This document shows positions 44,444 to 53,426 of a DNA stretch of 64,000 nucleotides, piece after piece. Position 1 is the first letter of the stretch. The number at the start of each line of letters is the position of its first letter. Under the pieces are notes generated by a model that was not told where the DNA came from, searched no databases, and saw nothing but the letters and a program-made list of their open reading frames with translations. The translations under genes were made by a program, and so were the position numbers. Source of the stretch: Chryseosolibacter sp036402075 (lineage in GTDB: Bacteria; Bacteroidota; Bacteroidia; Cytophagales; Cyclobacteriaceae); NCBI GenBank assembly GCA_036402075.1, contig DASWTP010000141.1, forward strand, positions 7,783-71,782. Reading direction: 5' to 3'.

Positions 44444-45247
44444 ATGGAAAATCAATCAATTGCACAGAAACTCGAAGCGTTAGTTAAACTCCAGTCCATT
44501 GACTCTAAGATAGATGAGCTTAAGAAGTTGAGAGGCGACCTTCCGGATGAGGTTCAGGACCTGGAAGACGAGATCGAGGGTTACAAAACCCGCCTGCAGC
44601 GCCACGAATCTGAGCAAAAGGATCTTGACGAAAACATCAAAAAGAATAAAGAAGGCATCAAAGAGGCTGAAAAGCTGATCAAGAAATACACAGAGCAGCA
44701 GAAAAACGTTCGTAACAACCGTGAGTTCGATGCCATCACCAAAGAAATAGAGCTCCAGGAACTTGAAATCCAGATCTGCGAAAAGCGGATCAAAGAAGCC
44801 AAAGATCTGATCCAGGCTAAAAAGGACGAGATCGAAAAGACAAACACCCTCATTAAAGAACGCGGTGATCATCTTGAAAATAAGAAAAAGGAACTCGATG
44901 ACATCATGACCGAGAGCCAGGAAGAGGAGAAAAAGCTTCTTGGAGACCGCGAAAAAGCCACCAAAAAGATTGAAGATAAACTCCTGAAATACTACGAGCG
45001 CCTTCGCGGAAGCCTGTCAAATGGCTTAGCTGTGGTGCGGGTAGTCCGCGGTGCGGCAGAAGGGTGTAACATCGTGATCCCTCCTCAGAAAATTGCCGAG
45101 ATCAGGGAAAAGAAAAAGATTGTGATTGATGAGCATTCAGGCCGTATCTTAGCGGATGTTGACATGGACTCATTGGATGAAGGAGACAAGCCAAAAACAG
45201 CCAAGGCTCCTGCACCCGCTACTACACGCAGAAGAAAAGTTGAATAA
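44444..45247 (+). CDS. Coiled-coil 'C4 zinc ribbon' protein with lost cysteines
   Basis: 267-aa soluble protein. Residues 5-180 form a long charged coiled coil (heptads rich in Lys, Glu and Leu). Residues 195-238 correspond to the C4 zinc ribbon of this family (VVRGAAEGCNIVIPPQ ... IDEHSGRILADV). The family normally has C-x-x-C then C-x-x-C; here only C208 remains and the other three positions are A205, D229 and S232. I checked these codons directly. A Pro/Ala/Lys-rich tail follows (KTAKAPAPATTRRRK). Function unknown, with transcription- or membrane-associated roles proposed for relatives. It is three bases after nif3-like and is followed by a strong terminator. Confidence 0.88.
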   Translation: MENQSIAQKLEALVKLQSIDSKIDELKKLRGDLPDEVQDLEDEIEGYKTRLQRHESEQKDLDENIKKNKEGIKEAEKLIKKYTEQQKNVRNNREFDAITKEIELQELEIQICEKRIKEAKDLIQAKKDEIEKTNTLIKERGDHLENKKKELDDIMTESQEEEKKLLGDREKATKKIEDKLLKYYERLRGSLSNGLAVVRVVRGAAEGCNIVIPPQKIAEIREKKKIVIDEHSGRILADVDMDSLDEGDKPKTAKAPAPATTRRRKVE

Positions 45248-46694
45248 ACACGATCTCATATTATTTAGAAAGGCAGGCTTTTTAGCTTGCCTTTTTTGTT
45301 TGTCTATCATTCAGGGCGGACGTGCCCAGTTTTTGAAATTCAGCGAGCCCGCGCAACGCGGATACCGCCTGGCATTAAACTTTGAATTTGAAAATGCGAG
45401 AAAAGCATTAGCCGGCTCCCAGACGATCGATAGCCGATACGTTTCATCCATAAACGAAGTACTCGAGCTCCTGCTTACGGAGGACCCTGCCCTTTTCACT
45501 TTGTATGAGGAGCGATTTGAAAATCGGTTGTTTCGAAACCCAAAGACGAACGATGAGAAATTTCTTCTGGCAGAAATCAACCTGCAGTGGGCATTTGTCT
45601 ACTTGAAATTCGGTCATGAACTTGACGCTGCCTCTCACTTTCGCGATGCCTACAAAATTGCCATGGAATGCAGGCGAAAGGCACCCTCCTATTTACCGAT
45701 TCGTAAAACTACCGGTATGCTGGAAGTGATGGTGGGTGCTGTACCTGAGAAATACACCTGGATCATGGACCTGTTCGGAATTCACGGTTCCATAAAAAAC
45801 GGACTGAACGACCTCGATCTGATCGGAGCATCCAATGAACCTGTTGCTGCCGAATCCAAACTTATTAAAGCGCTCATTGAAGGGTATGTTCTGCAACAAC
45901 CTTCGAAGGCAGCCACTGATCTTCACCAAATGATGCAGACACAGCAATCTCACTCTCTTGCCCTGAGTGCAGCTTCACTTTATATCAAATCTGCACAGAG
46001 CGAAAAAGCTCTTGAGCTGCTAAAGGGTGTAAGGCAATCAAATGCGCTTGCCGATTATTTCCTCGGAGAAGTTTTACTTCACAAAGGACAGTATCACGAT
46101 GCGATTGAATCCTATCAACGTTATATCGCTCGTTATAAGGGAACTAATAATCTCAAAGACGCATGGTTCAAAACGGGCATCTGTTTTCGACTCCTGGGCA
46201 ACACTACCGCTGCAGACAGTATTTTTGCCATTGCGAGGGAGAAAGGAAATGATATTATTGAAGCAGATCGATCTGCCGCAAAAACGATGGCTGCAGAAAC
46301 ACCTCCGAACATTGTGCTGACGAAGGCCCGATATTCAACCGATGGTGGTTACTACGATGAAGCCCGTGCTGCACTTTCCAATATTTCGGATGTCGATTTA
46401 CCGTTGAAGCGTGACAGGGTGGAATACTATTACAGAAAGGCGAGACTTGAGCACGGAACGAAACACATGGACGCGGCAAAGATCTTTTACCAGCAAGTAA
46501 TCGATATGGCTGGCAACGAGCCCTGGTATTTCGCTCCCAACTCGTGTTTGCAGATGGGCTATCTTTTGGTTGATGAAAAGGATGAGGCACGCGCAAAGGA
46601 ATACTTTAAGAAAGCGCTTGGCTACAAGAATCATGAATATAAGAACAGCATCGACAGCAAAGCGAAAACAGCGCTTAATCGACTGAAGAAGTGA
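45240..46694 (+). CDS. TPR-repeat protein with signal peptide (TTG start)
   Basis: 484 aa from TTG 45240 (read MNKHDLILFRKAGFLACLF), overlapping the previous gene by eight bases. No ATG lies near the signal peptide (cleavage after GRAQ); in-frame ATGs at 45156 and 45177 would add 21-28 residues ahead of it. The mature part is helical and carries TPR-like repeats (about 60-470), for example AQRGYRLALNFEFENARKAL, YFLGEVLLHKGQYHDAIESY and ARAKEYFKKALGYKN. Probably a periplasmic scaffolding protein. Oddity: an intrinsic terminator (45269-45297) lies inside the signal-peptide codons. Confidence 0.75.
   Translation: MNKHDLILFRKAGFLACLFCLSIIQGGRAQFLKFSEPAQRGYRLALNFEFENARKALAGSQTIDSRYVSSINEVLELLLTEDPALFTLYEERFENRLFRNPKTNDEKFLLAEINLQWAFVYLKFGHELDAASHFRDAYKIAMECRRKAPSYLPIRKTTGMLEVMVGAVPEKYTWIMDLFGIHGSIKNGLNDLDLIGASNEPVAAESKLIKALIEGYVLQQPSKAATDLHQMMQTQQSHSLALSAASLYIKSAQSEKALELLKGVRQSNALADYFLGEVLLHKGQYHDAIESYQRYIARYKGTNNLKDAWFKTGICFRLLGNTTAADSIFAIAREKGNDIIEADRSAAKTMAAETPPNIVLTKARYSTDGGYYDEARAALSNISDVDLPLKRDRVEYYYRKARLEHGTKHMDAAKIFYQQVIDMAGNEPWYFAPNSCLQMGYLLVDEKDEARAKEYFKKALGYKNHEYKNSIDSKAKTALNRLKK
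45269..45297 (+). terminator. Strong intrinsic terminator inside the TPR gene's 5' coding region
   Basis: AAAGGCAGGCT - TTTT - AGCTTGCCTTT forms an 11-bp stem with one G-T pair and continues to six T (45292-45297). It lies 22 bases after the zinc-ribbon gene stop and overlaps the codons for FRKAGFLACLF of the TPR protein. Could end the nif3 operon or act as an attenuator. Confidence 0.8.
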
Positions 46695-46910
46695 AAACGC
46701 ATTGCGCATCATCGCCTATCGAGCCATTGTGGTAAAAAACGAATTGCTATCCTACAATTTCCTTTCGCAGAGCAGCCGATCCGGAATACCTGAACATTTG
46801 ATGCAAGAGCTAAGCTTGTCAGGGAAATTCCACAGTTTTCTTCACCACTATGACGTTAAAGGCGCGATGTTTCTTGGTGTGTGATTTAGAACTTCAATGC
46901 TTGGCGCAAT

Positions 46911-47528
46911 TTACTTAGCCAAATGTCGTGTGTCGTTGTATCGCTCTACGGAGAATGTTGAGCCATTATAATTCAGCACGTAAAGGCAGAGGTTCTGGTG
47001 CTCGAACATATCCATAGACTGCAGCGGGTAGTTCAGCAGGTAACAAAGGATGATTCGGATAGCGCGGCCATGCATACAAACCAGGATCGTTTTCTCATGC
47101 TCCTGCTTCAAGATGTGGTCAACGGCAGGTTTCATGCGCTCCACCACTTCTTTTGGGCTTTCCCCTCCTTCGATCCGCAAATCGACATTGCCTTTTTGCC
47201 ATTCCTTTAACATGTGGTGGTAGTACTCATCTTCAGATGGAGTTACTTTGTGACCTTCTTTCGTTCCCCAGCTGATCTCGTTAAGTCCGGCAAGTGCTTC
47301 TGCAGGAATACCCAGGTCGATAAAACGTTGGACGGATTGCTGGCTTCGTTTCAGCGCTGACGTATAAACTTTGTCAAACTTGACGTGCTGGTAGGCGTCA
47401 AAAAAAGCCTTGGCCTGCTTTCGCCCGGTGTCGTTGAGGTCGGTGTCAACACCACTTCCCTGCACGATGTTTTGGAGGTTGTAATCCGTCTGGCCGTGGC
47501 GGACTAGGTAAACTTTTTTGGTTATCAA
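46911..47528 (-). CDS. Histidine phosphatase (phosphoglycerate-mutase-like)
   Basis: 205-aa histidine phosphatase with the RHG motif VYLVRHGQTDYN at the N-terminus and the second His in VCMHGRAIRI. I start at TTG 47528 (read MITKKVYLVRHG) because no ATG or GTG lies closer and upstream in-frame sequence has no sensible protein. The family includes cofactor-dependent phosphoglycerate mutases and CobC/PhoE-type phosphatases; the short length fits the phosphatases. It is divergent from the menaquinone operon. Confidence 0.88.
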   Translation of the reverse strand: MITKKVYLVRHGQTDYNLQNIVQGSGVDTDLNDTGRKQAKAFFDAYQHVKFDKVYTSALKRSQQSVQRFIDLGIPAEALAGLNEISWGTKEGHKVTPSEDEYYHHMLKEWQKGNVDLRIEGGESPKEVVERMKPAVDHILKQEHEKTILVCMHGRAIRIILCYLLNYPLQSMDMFEHQNLCLYVLNYNGSTFSVERYNDTRHLAK

Positions 47529-47613
47529 TTTTGCGTTATTTTGGCCCCTCCAACCCAAAGGCGAGCTCCTCAGCTGGTCTGGGAAGGCGCAAAAATAACA
47601 GTCCGGAACAACA

Positions 47614-48042
47614 ATGGGCGTTTTCAATAAATATATTTCCCTGGAATCCCTTAACAAGCTGTCTAAGAATACGATGGCTGAGCAACTGGGGATTGAATTT
47701 ACAGCGATTGGTGAGGACTACCTGGAGGCAAAAATGCCCGTGGATGCCCGAACCCATCAGCCCTTTGGGTTGTTACATGGAGGTGCCTCGGTAGCCCTTG
47801 CGGAAACCATGGGAAGCGTGGCCGCCCATTTTTGCGTTGATATCCATACTCAATTTTGTGTGGGACTTGACATTAACGCAAACCATATACGCGGTGTAAA
47901 GGAAGGCTTTGTTTATGGAACCACGCGACCGATTCACATCGGAAAGAAAACGCAGGTTTGGGAGATTAAAATTGTTAATGAGAAAAAAGAGTTGGTATGC
48001 ATTAGCCGGATAACCATGGCCGTGCTGGATAAAAAGAACTAA
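47614..48042 (+). CDS. menI: 1,4-Dihydroxy-2-naphthoyl-CoA thioesterase (hotdog, MenI-type)
   Basis: 142-aa hotdog-fold thioesterase. The segment LLHGGASVALAETMGS places the catalytic Glu at E64, as in YdiI/MenI. First gene of the menaquinone group, which supports DHNA-CoA as substrate; related hotdog enzymes such as PaaI would have the same motif, so context decides. Start ATG 47614 (MGVFNKYISLESLNKLSKN). Only 18 bases separate it from menF. Confidence 0.85.
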   Translation: MGVFNKYISLESLNKLSKNTMAEQLGIEFTAIGEDYLEAKMPVDARTHQPFGLLHGGASVALAETMGSVAAHFCVDIHTQFCVGLDINANHIRGVKEGFVYGTTRPIHIGKKTQVWEIKIVNEKKELVCISRITMAVLDKKN

Positions 48043-48060
48043 ACCCCAGGGATACGTTAG

Positions 48061-49242
48061 ATGAACGCGACAACTTCAGTTTCAATCACTCCGCAAACGG
48101 AAACTGAAATCCTAAATTTTCTCCTCGCTCATGCGCTGGAGAACGAACAACCCATCGCTGTATGGCGACTTCCCTTTTCCACCATCACTTACGTAGTTAT
48201 TTCCGACAAATACGAAACCATTGCCAAGAATTCTGCCATTGAAGACCTGGCACCGGGATTCATGTTCGCCCCATTCGATCGTGAGAAAGATGCGATTTTC
48301 CTTCCCGCCAATTTCATCTTCTCATTTGAAGGCAAGCAACTCCGCGAAGCAAAGACCCCGTTGGAGACAACCTCGTCCTTGTGGCTCGCTGAGTCCTTTA
48401 AACCTGGTCGCAAACCGATAGTAAAAACAGCCGCCAGGCAACCAGCGGGCCCATTCGCAAATTTTAATGACCTGGTAAAGAAAGCGGTTGCCGCAATTCA
48501 GCAGAACGAGTTCGAGAAAGTTGTTCCATCCCGTACCAAGTCTATTCCGCTTGCGGAAAACTTCGATATCGTGGATTCATTTCAAAAACTCTCGGCCGCT
48601 TATGCCACTGCACTGATCTCATTTGTGAGCGTTCCGGGAGTAGGTCACTGGCTTGGGGCAACACCGGAAACCCTGGTAACGGTCGAAGGCAAAAACATCT
48701 TTAAGACAGTGGCTCTTGCAGGAACGCTTCCTTATAAAGAGGGAATGAACCTCAAGCAGGTAGCTTGGACTGAAAAGGAAATCGAAGAGCAGGCACTGGT
48801 TGAACGCTACGTGATCAGCTGCTTCAAAAAGATCCGTCTTCGCGAATATGAAGAGCACGGTCCGAAGTCGATGGTAGCTGGAAATTTGGTTCACCTCAAA
48901 TCCGAATTTGTGGTGGATATGGCCGCTACGAATTTTCCACAGCTGGGCACCGTGATGCTCCAGCTTCTGCACCCAACGTCTGCGGTATGCGGAATGCCGC
49001 TGGAACCAGCCTTAAAATTCCTGAACGCCAATGAAGGCTATGACCGCGAATTTTATGCTGGATACCTCGGGCCAGTCAACATTCAAAATAACATTCACCT
49101 GTTTGTGAACCTGCGATGCATGAAACTAATGGACGGTGAAGCACGCCTTTTTGCCGGTGCGGGCGTAACCGTTGACTCGGAACCAGAGAAGGAGATGAAC
49201 GAAACGGAGATGAAATTCAGAACGTTGCTCAACATTCTCTGA
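48061..49242 (+). CDS. menF: Isochorismate synthase MenF
   Basis: 393-aa chorismate-utilising enzyme giving isochorismate, first step of menaquinone synthesis. An N-terminal region of low conservation (1-125) precedes the catalytic domain, with KVVPSRTKSIPL, GHWLGATPETLV, VALAGTLPY, VAGNLVHLKSEF, LHPTSAVCGMP, YAGYLGPVN and the metal- and product-binding GAGVTVDSEPEKEMNETEMK. Start ATG 48061. The stop is one base from the menD ATG, so translation is coupled. The length is shorter than E. coli MenF (431), as usual in Bacteroidetes. Confidence 0.93.
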   Translation: MNATTSVSITPQTETEILNFLLAHALENEQPIAVWRLPFSTITYVVISDKYETIAKNSAIEDLAPGFMFAPFDREKDAIFLPANFIFSFEGKQLREAKTPLETTSSLWLAESFKPGRKPIVKTAARQPAGPFANFNDLVKKAVAAIQQNEFEKVVPSRTKSIPLAENFDIVDSFQKLSAAYATALISFVSVPGVGHWLGATPETLVTVEGKNIFKTVALAGTLPYKEGMNLKQVAWTEKEIEEQALVERYVISCFKKIRLREYEEHGPKSMVAGNLVHLKSEFVVDMAATNFPQLGTVMLQLLHPTSAVCGMPLEPALKFLNANEGYDREFYAGYLGPVNIQNNIHLFVNLRCMKLMDGEARLFAGAGVTVDSEPEKEMNETEMKFRTLLNIL

Positions 49243-49243
49243 C

Positions 49244-50971
49244 ATGCGATTTCAAGCCATCTATGATATCGCAGCCGTGTGTTCAAAAAAAGGAATCACG
49301 GACTCCATTCTATCACCCGGCTCCCGCTGCGCCCCGCTCACACTTGCGTTTGTACGACATCCTGATATTCTTACGCGCACAATCAGTGATGAACGGAGTG
49401 CTGGTTTTGTAGCGCTTGGCATCTCCCAGGAAAGTAAAAAACCAGTGGCCGTGGTTTGCACGTCAGGTACAGCCGTTTACAACCTCGCGCCTTCGGTAGC
49501 AGAAGCTTTCTTCAGCCAGACCCCGCTGATCCTCATCACGGCAGACAGACCTGCCGAATGGATCGCCCAGCATGACGGGCAGACAATCTACCAGTCCGAA
49601 ATTTTCGGAAAGCATGTAAAGAAATTCTACCAGCTTCCGCAAGACTACGATCATCCGGACAGTCTTTGGGCGATTAACCGGATGGTGAACGAGGCGATCA
49701 ACCTCGCGCAGCAGGAGCCAAAAGGTCCGGTCCACATAAACGCCCCGTTCCGTGAACCGCTTTACCCTGAAAGAGAGGAACAGATCAGTTTTAGTTCATC
49801 GATCCGCATCATTGACGAAACACAACCCTCATATGCTCTTCCAGAGGAGCTTAAAGAAATACTTACTAGTGAGTGGCAATCATACCACCATATTCTGATT
49901 GCCGCGGGACAGCAGGATCTTGCGCCTGACCTGGTGGAAATTCTGAATGGCTTCTTTAAACGTCATTCAATTCCGTTTGTGACGGACGTGATCTCAAATT
50001 TTCACGGTGTTGAAAAAGCGTTACGTTATGGGGATTTTTTTCTCGGCCAGGCCACTGAAGCAGTCAAAAAATCCCTGACGCCAGATCTGCTCATCACCTT
50101 CGGCCAGTCAATGATCTCCAAAAACGTCAAGTTGTTCCTGCGGAAATATGCTCCCAAGGCGCATTGGCATATTCAGCCTGCCGGCATAGTGACTGATCCA
50201 TTCAAGAATGTAACGAACGTGATTCGCACAACCCCAGAGCAGTTCTTCGATCATCTTCGTCAGTTGCCCTCGCACGAGAGCTTCGAAAACCAACGTCAGC
50301 ATAACTTTACCAAGTTGTGGGAAATTGAAGAGCGAAGAGTGTCGAGAATTCTTGCTGATCATGTAAAGGAAAACGTTCTCACGGAATTTAAGGTTGTGAA
50401 TGAAGTTCTCTCTCTTCTGCCGGATTACTGCAACCTGCACCTGGCTAACAGCATGAGTGTGCGATACGCAAATTTTATTGGACTTGCAGCGGAGAAGAAA
50501 GGCATCCGGGTGTTTTCGAATCGGGGAACGAGCGGAATTGATGGCTGTACGAGTACAACTGTCGGCCAGTCTATCAGCTCCGGGAAGCCCACGTTCCTGA
50601 TTACCGGTGACGTGGCATTCTTTTACGACCGAAATGCATTTTGGCACAACTACTCCCTAAAAGATTTGAGAATTGTTCTTCTGAACAACCATGGTGGGTT
50701 GATCTTTAATATGATTGATGGTCCGGCTTCTCTTCCTGAATCGGGCGAGTATTTTGTGACGCGGCAGGCGTTGAATGCGAAAAAACTCTGCGAAGAATTC
50801 GGTTTCGAACACCTACATCTTGATAGTCCAAAAAAAACGAAGAACTTGCTGAAAGATTTCTTCGAATTCGATGGAAAGGTGAAGATACTCGAAGTGACGT
50901 CCGAAGTCGAAGCCAACAAGCATTACTTTGAATCACTAAAAGCGAAAATCAAAAAAAGTTATGAGTTATAA
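49244..50971 (+). CDS. menD: MenD, SEPHCHC synthase
   Basis: 575-aa thiamine-diphosphate enzyme joining isochorismate and 2-oxoglutarate. From ATG 49244 (MRFQAIYDIAAVCSKKG). The ThDP-activating glutamate is in SDERSAGFVALGI; the pyrophosphate-binding region is NRGTSGIDGCTST then GDVAFFYDRNAFWHN; the N-terminal SPGSRCAPLTLAF is typical. Its stop overlaps the menB ATG region by 11 bases. Length and motif order match the family. Confidence 0.95.
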   Translation: MRFQAIYDIAAVCSKKGITDSILSPGSRCAPLTLAFVRHPDILTRTISDERSAGFVALGISQESKKPVAVVCTSGTAVYNLAPSVAEAFFSQTPLILITADRPAEWIAQHDGQTIYQSEIFGKHVKKFYQLPQDYDHPDSLWAINRMVNEAINLAQQEPKGPVHINAPFREPLYPEREEQISFSSSIRIIDETQPSYALPEELKEILTSEWQSYHHILIAAGQQDLAPDLVEILNGFFKRHSIPFVTDVISNFHGVEKALRYGDFFLGQATEAVKKSLTPDLLITFGQSMISKNVKLFLRKYAPKAHWHIQPAGIVTDPFKNVTNVIRTTPEQFFDHLRQLPSHESFENQRQHNFTKLWEIEERRVSRILADHVKENVLTEFKVVNEVLSLLPDYCNLHLANSMSVRYANFIGLAAEKKGIRVFSNRGTSGIDGCTSTTVGQSISSGKPTFLITGDVAFFYDRNAFWHNYSLKDLRIVLLNNHGGLIFNMIDGPASLPESGEYFVTRQALNAKKLCEEFGFEHLHLDSPKKTKNLLKDFFEFDGKVKILEVTSEVEANKHYFESLKAKIKKSYEL

Positions 50972-51785
50972 ATATCCGTGGCAGCCTGTAAAAGAATATA
51001 AGGAGATTTTATTCCACAAATTCGAAGGTATTGCGCGCATCAGCATCAACAGACCGCATGTTCACAATGCTTTTACACCGCTCACCGTAAAGGAAATGAT
51101 CGATGCGATGAGCTTTTGCCGTGAAGACGCGGATATTCGTGCTGTGATCCTGACGGGCGAAGGTGGCAAAGCCTTTTGCAGTGGTGGTGATCAAAGTGTT
51201 CGGGGCCATGGTGGCTACGTGGGTGAAGACACGGTTCCGCGGTTGAATGTTCTCGACCTTCAGAAACTGATTCGATCGATTCCAAAACCTGTGATCGCAG
51301 CGGTGGCAGGTTGGGCAATTGGCGGAGGTCACGTTCTCCACGTAGTTTGTGATCTGACGATCGCGGCAGAGAATGCGCGCTTTGGCCAAACGGGGCCAAA
51401 AGTTGGAAGTTTCGATGGTGGATTTGGAGCTTCTTACCTGGCCCGAATCGTTGGCCAGAAAAAAGCGCGTGAGATCTGGTTCCTGTGTGACCAGTACGAT
51501 GCTAAGGAAGCGTTGGACATGGGGCTCGTTAATAAGGTTGTTCCACTCGAGATGCTGGAAGAAACCTATGTGGCGTGGGCGAAGAAAATCATTGCGAAGA
51601 GTCCACTCGCAATTCGTATGTTGAAGGCATCGTTCAATGCTGAACTTGACGGCCAGGCTGGAATCCAGGAGCTTGCCGGAAACGCTACACTCTTATATTA
51701 TCTGAGTGATGAAGCAAAAGAAGGAAAGAATGCGTTCCTCGAAAAGCGCGATCCGGACTGGTCAAAATATCCACAATTCCCATAA
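50961..51785 (+). CDS. menB: 1,4-Dihydroxy-2-naphthoyl-CoA synthase MenB
   Basis: 274-aa crotonase-fold cyclase converting O-succinylbenzoyl-CoA to DHNA-CoA. The N-terminal KYPWQPVKEYKEILF and RISINRPHVHNAFTP are typical; the oxyanion and substrate loop is AFCSGGDQSVRGHGGYVGED; later TGPKVGSFDGGFGASYLAR and the C-terminal EGKNAFLEKRDPDW are MenB signatures. The ATG overlaps the end of menD by 11 bases. Confidence 0.96.
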   Translation: MSYKYPWQPVKEYKEILFHKFEGIARISINRPHVHNAFTPLTVKEMIDAMSFCREDADIRAVILTGEGGKAFCSGGDQSVRGHGGYVGEDTVPRLNVLDLQKLIRSIPKPVIAAVAGWAIGGGHVLHVVCDLTIAAENARFGQTGPKVGSFDGGFGASYLARIVGQKKAREIWFLCDQYDAKEALDMGLVNKVVPLEMLEETYVAWAKKIIAKSPLAIRMLKASFNAELDGQAGIQELAGNATLLYYLSDEAKEGKNAFLEKRDPDWSKYPQFP

Positions 51786-51790
51786 GCGAT

Positions 51791-52201
51791 ATGAGTCACG
51801 GCTCGATGCAAGTGCATGTCTTTCGCCTGAAGCCGCATGAAGACCTCAAGCTGGCCATCGTTGACTATGCAAAGACACATGCGATCTCGGCTGGCATCAT
51901 CCTGACGTGCGTTGGCAGCCTGGAAGAATACAACATTCGGTTTGCCAACGAAAAGGCTGGCAGAAAGCAGTGGGGATATTTTGAAATCGTATCACTCACG
52001 GGAACATTTTCTACGTTATCATCGCACCTGCATCTATCCGTCTCCGATTCCGATGGGAAAACGATTGGCGGACATTTGCTGGACGGAAATCACATCTATA
52101 CTACGGCTGAAATTGCCATTGGCGTTTTGCCGGAGCTGGTGTTCGAACGGGCGATCGATTCAACCTATGGATTTCCCGAACTCGTTGTGAAACCAAAATG
52201 A
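51791..52201 (+). CDS. PPC-domain (DUF296) protein in the menaquinone operon
   Basis: 136-aa single-domain protein of the PPC/DUF296 family, known in bacteria as stand-alone trimers and in plants fused to AT-hook DNA-binding proteins. The motif CVGSLEEYNIRFA and the histidine cluster SSHLHLSVSDSDGKTIGGHL are visible; the His residues form a putative metal site. Only five bases follow menB, and its TGA overlaps the menE ATG (ATGA at 52198-52201), so it is a true operon member. No pathway step is assigned to this family. A regulator or a small-molecule-binding enzyme is possible. Confidence 0.85.
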   Translation: MSHGSMQVHVFRLKPHEDLKLAIVDYAKTHAISAGIILTCVGSLEEYNIRFANEKAGRKQWGYFEIVSLTGTFSTLSSHLHLSVSDSDGKTIGGHLLDGNHIYTTAEIAIGVLPELVFERAIDSTYGFPELVVKPK

Positions 52202-53313
52202 TCAAAGAGTCGTATGACTTTCCCTCCCTTTGGATAAACGGCCGCTTTGCCGGTATGAAATCCATTCTTGATTCATCTGAACCTGCACGGACCGCCTTCG
52301 AAGATTCTACATTCGCATTCATACGAGCGTGGTTTTCGCCTGAGCAATCTTTTGAAATCAGCACAAGCGGTTCCACCGGAGCTCCAAAAAAAATCATTGT
52401 TACGCGTGATCAAATGATTGCCAGCGCATCGGCTACCGCCCACGCGCTGAGGCTGCAGAAAGGGAATTCGTGCCTGATTTGCATCGACACGAAATACATT
52501 GGCGGCAGAATGATGTTGGTTCGCGCGTTCACAACGGGGCTTCAGATCTACGCGGTTGATCCATCCGCGAATCCATTCGAAAAACTTCCACCGGGTCAGT
52601 GTGTAAATTTTGCCGCATTCGTCCCGTACCAGGTCGAGCATATCCTTGCCTCCTCCAATCCATCGCTCCTGTTGCGTGTTGAAAAAGCGATAATCGGAGG
52701 CGCTCCAATCAACCAACACACCGTTGACGCGCTGGGCCAATTCACGACCGACTTCTATGCGACCTACGGAATGACGGAAACCATTTCGCATGTTGCCCTG
52801 CAGAAACTTAATGGAGCAGCTAAGCAGGACTTTTTTGAAACTTTGCCGGGGATTACCGTTGCACTAGACGAACGCGAATGCATCACGCTTGATGTTCCTT
52901 ACCTGCGCGAGAAAATTATCACCAACGACCTGGCTCACCTGCTGTCTCCGACCCGGTTTAGGTGGACAGGCAGATTCGATAATATCATCAACACGGGCGG
53001 CATTAAGGTTAGCCCCGAGAGAATCGAAGCGGTTGTACAAAAATTTCTCACTTCAAGCGGCCATTCGTATCGCTTTTTCGTTCATGGTGTTGAGGATCGG
53101 CTTTTGGGTACCCGCGTGGTTTTGGTGATCGAGGCCAACATTCTTGATGAACAATTCCTCAAGTCTCTGCATTCCTCATTAGCCGCTGCCCTCCCGCCTT
53201 ATGAAATTCCAAAAGAAGCATTGCTGGTTTCAAAATTTTCTGAGAGTGGAAATGGCAAGATCAATCGCTTGCAAACGGTGAAAGGTTTTCACGCTACCGT
53301 TTCCGTAAAATAA
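52198..53313 (+). CDS. menE: O-succinylbenzoate-CoA ligase MenE (short form)
   Basis: 371-aa acyl-CoA synthetase/AMP-forming ligase making OSB-CoA. P-loop STSGSTGAPKKIIVT (about 58-72), ATYGMTETISHVALQ, and the hinge region TGRFDNIINTGGIKVSPERIE; the C-terminal lysine is in ESGNGKINRLQT. It is about 80-100 residues shorter than E. coli MenE, mostly at the N-terminus, common in Bacteroidetes. The ATG overlaps the PPC gene stop. menC, menA and menH are not in the window. Confidence 0.92.
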   Translation: MIKESYDFPSLWINGRFAGMKSILDSSEPARTAFEDSTFAFIRAWFSPEQSFEISTSGSTGAPKKIIVTRDQMIASASATAHALRLQKGNSCLICIDTKYIGGRMMLVRAFTTGLQIYAVDPSANPFEKLPPGQCVNFAAFVPYQVEHILASSNPSLLLRVEKAIIGGAPINQHTVDALGQFTTDFYATYGMTETISHVALQKLNGAAKQDFFETLPGITVALDERECITLDVPYLREKIITNDLAHLLSPTRFRWTGRFDNIINTGGIKVSPERIEAVVQKFLTSSGHSYRFFVHGVEDRLLGTRVVLVIEANILDEQFLKSLHSSLAAALPPYEIPKEALLVSKFSESGNGKINRLQTVKGFHATVSVK

Positions 53314-53426
53314 TAAGCAACCTTATCCTGTAACTTTTTTCCTGAACAGACTGCCGATTCGGTTACTGTTGGCATCACAATTTATAGCTGACGGGTGTGT
53401 AGTTGGAATTAATTAGTGAAAGAAAA

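Noticed and set aside
46702..46884. 60-codon plus-strand frame between the TPR gene and the histidine phosphatase
   Set aside because: TTG start, no recognisable protein features; the region is a convergent spacer and nothing else supports coding.
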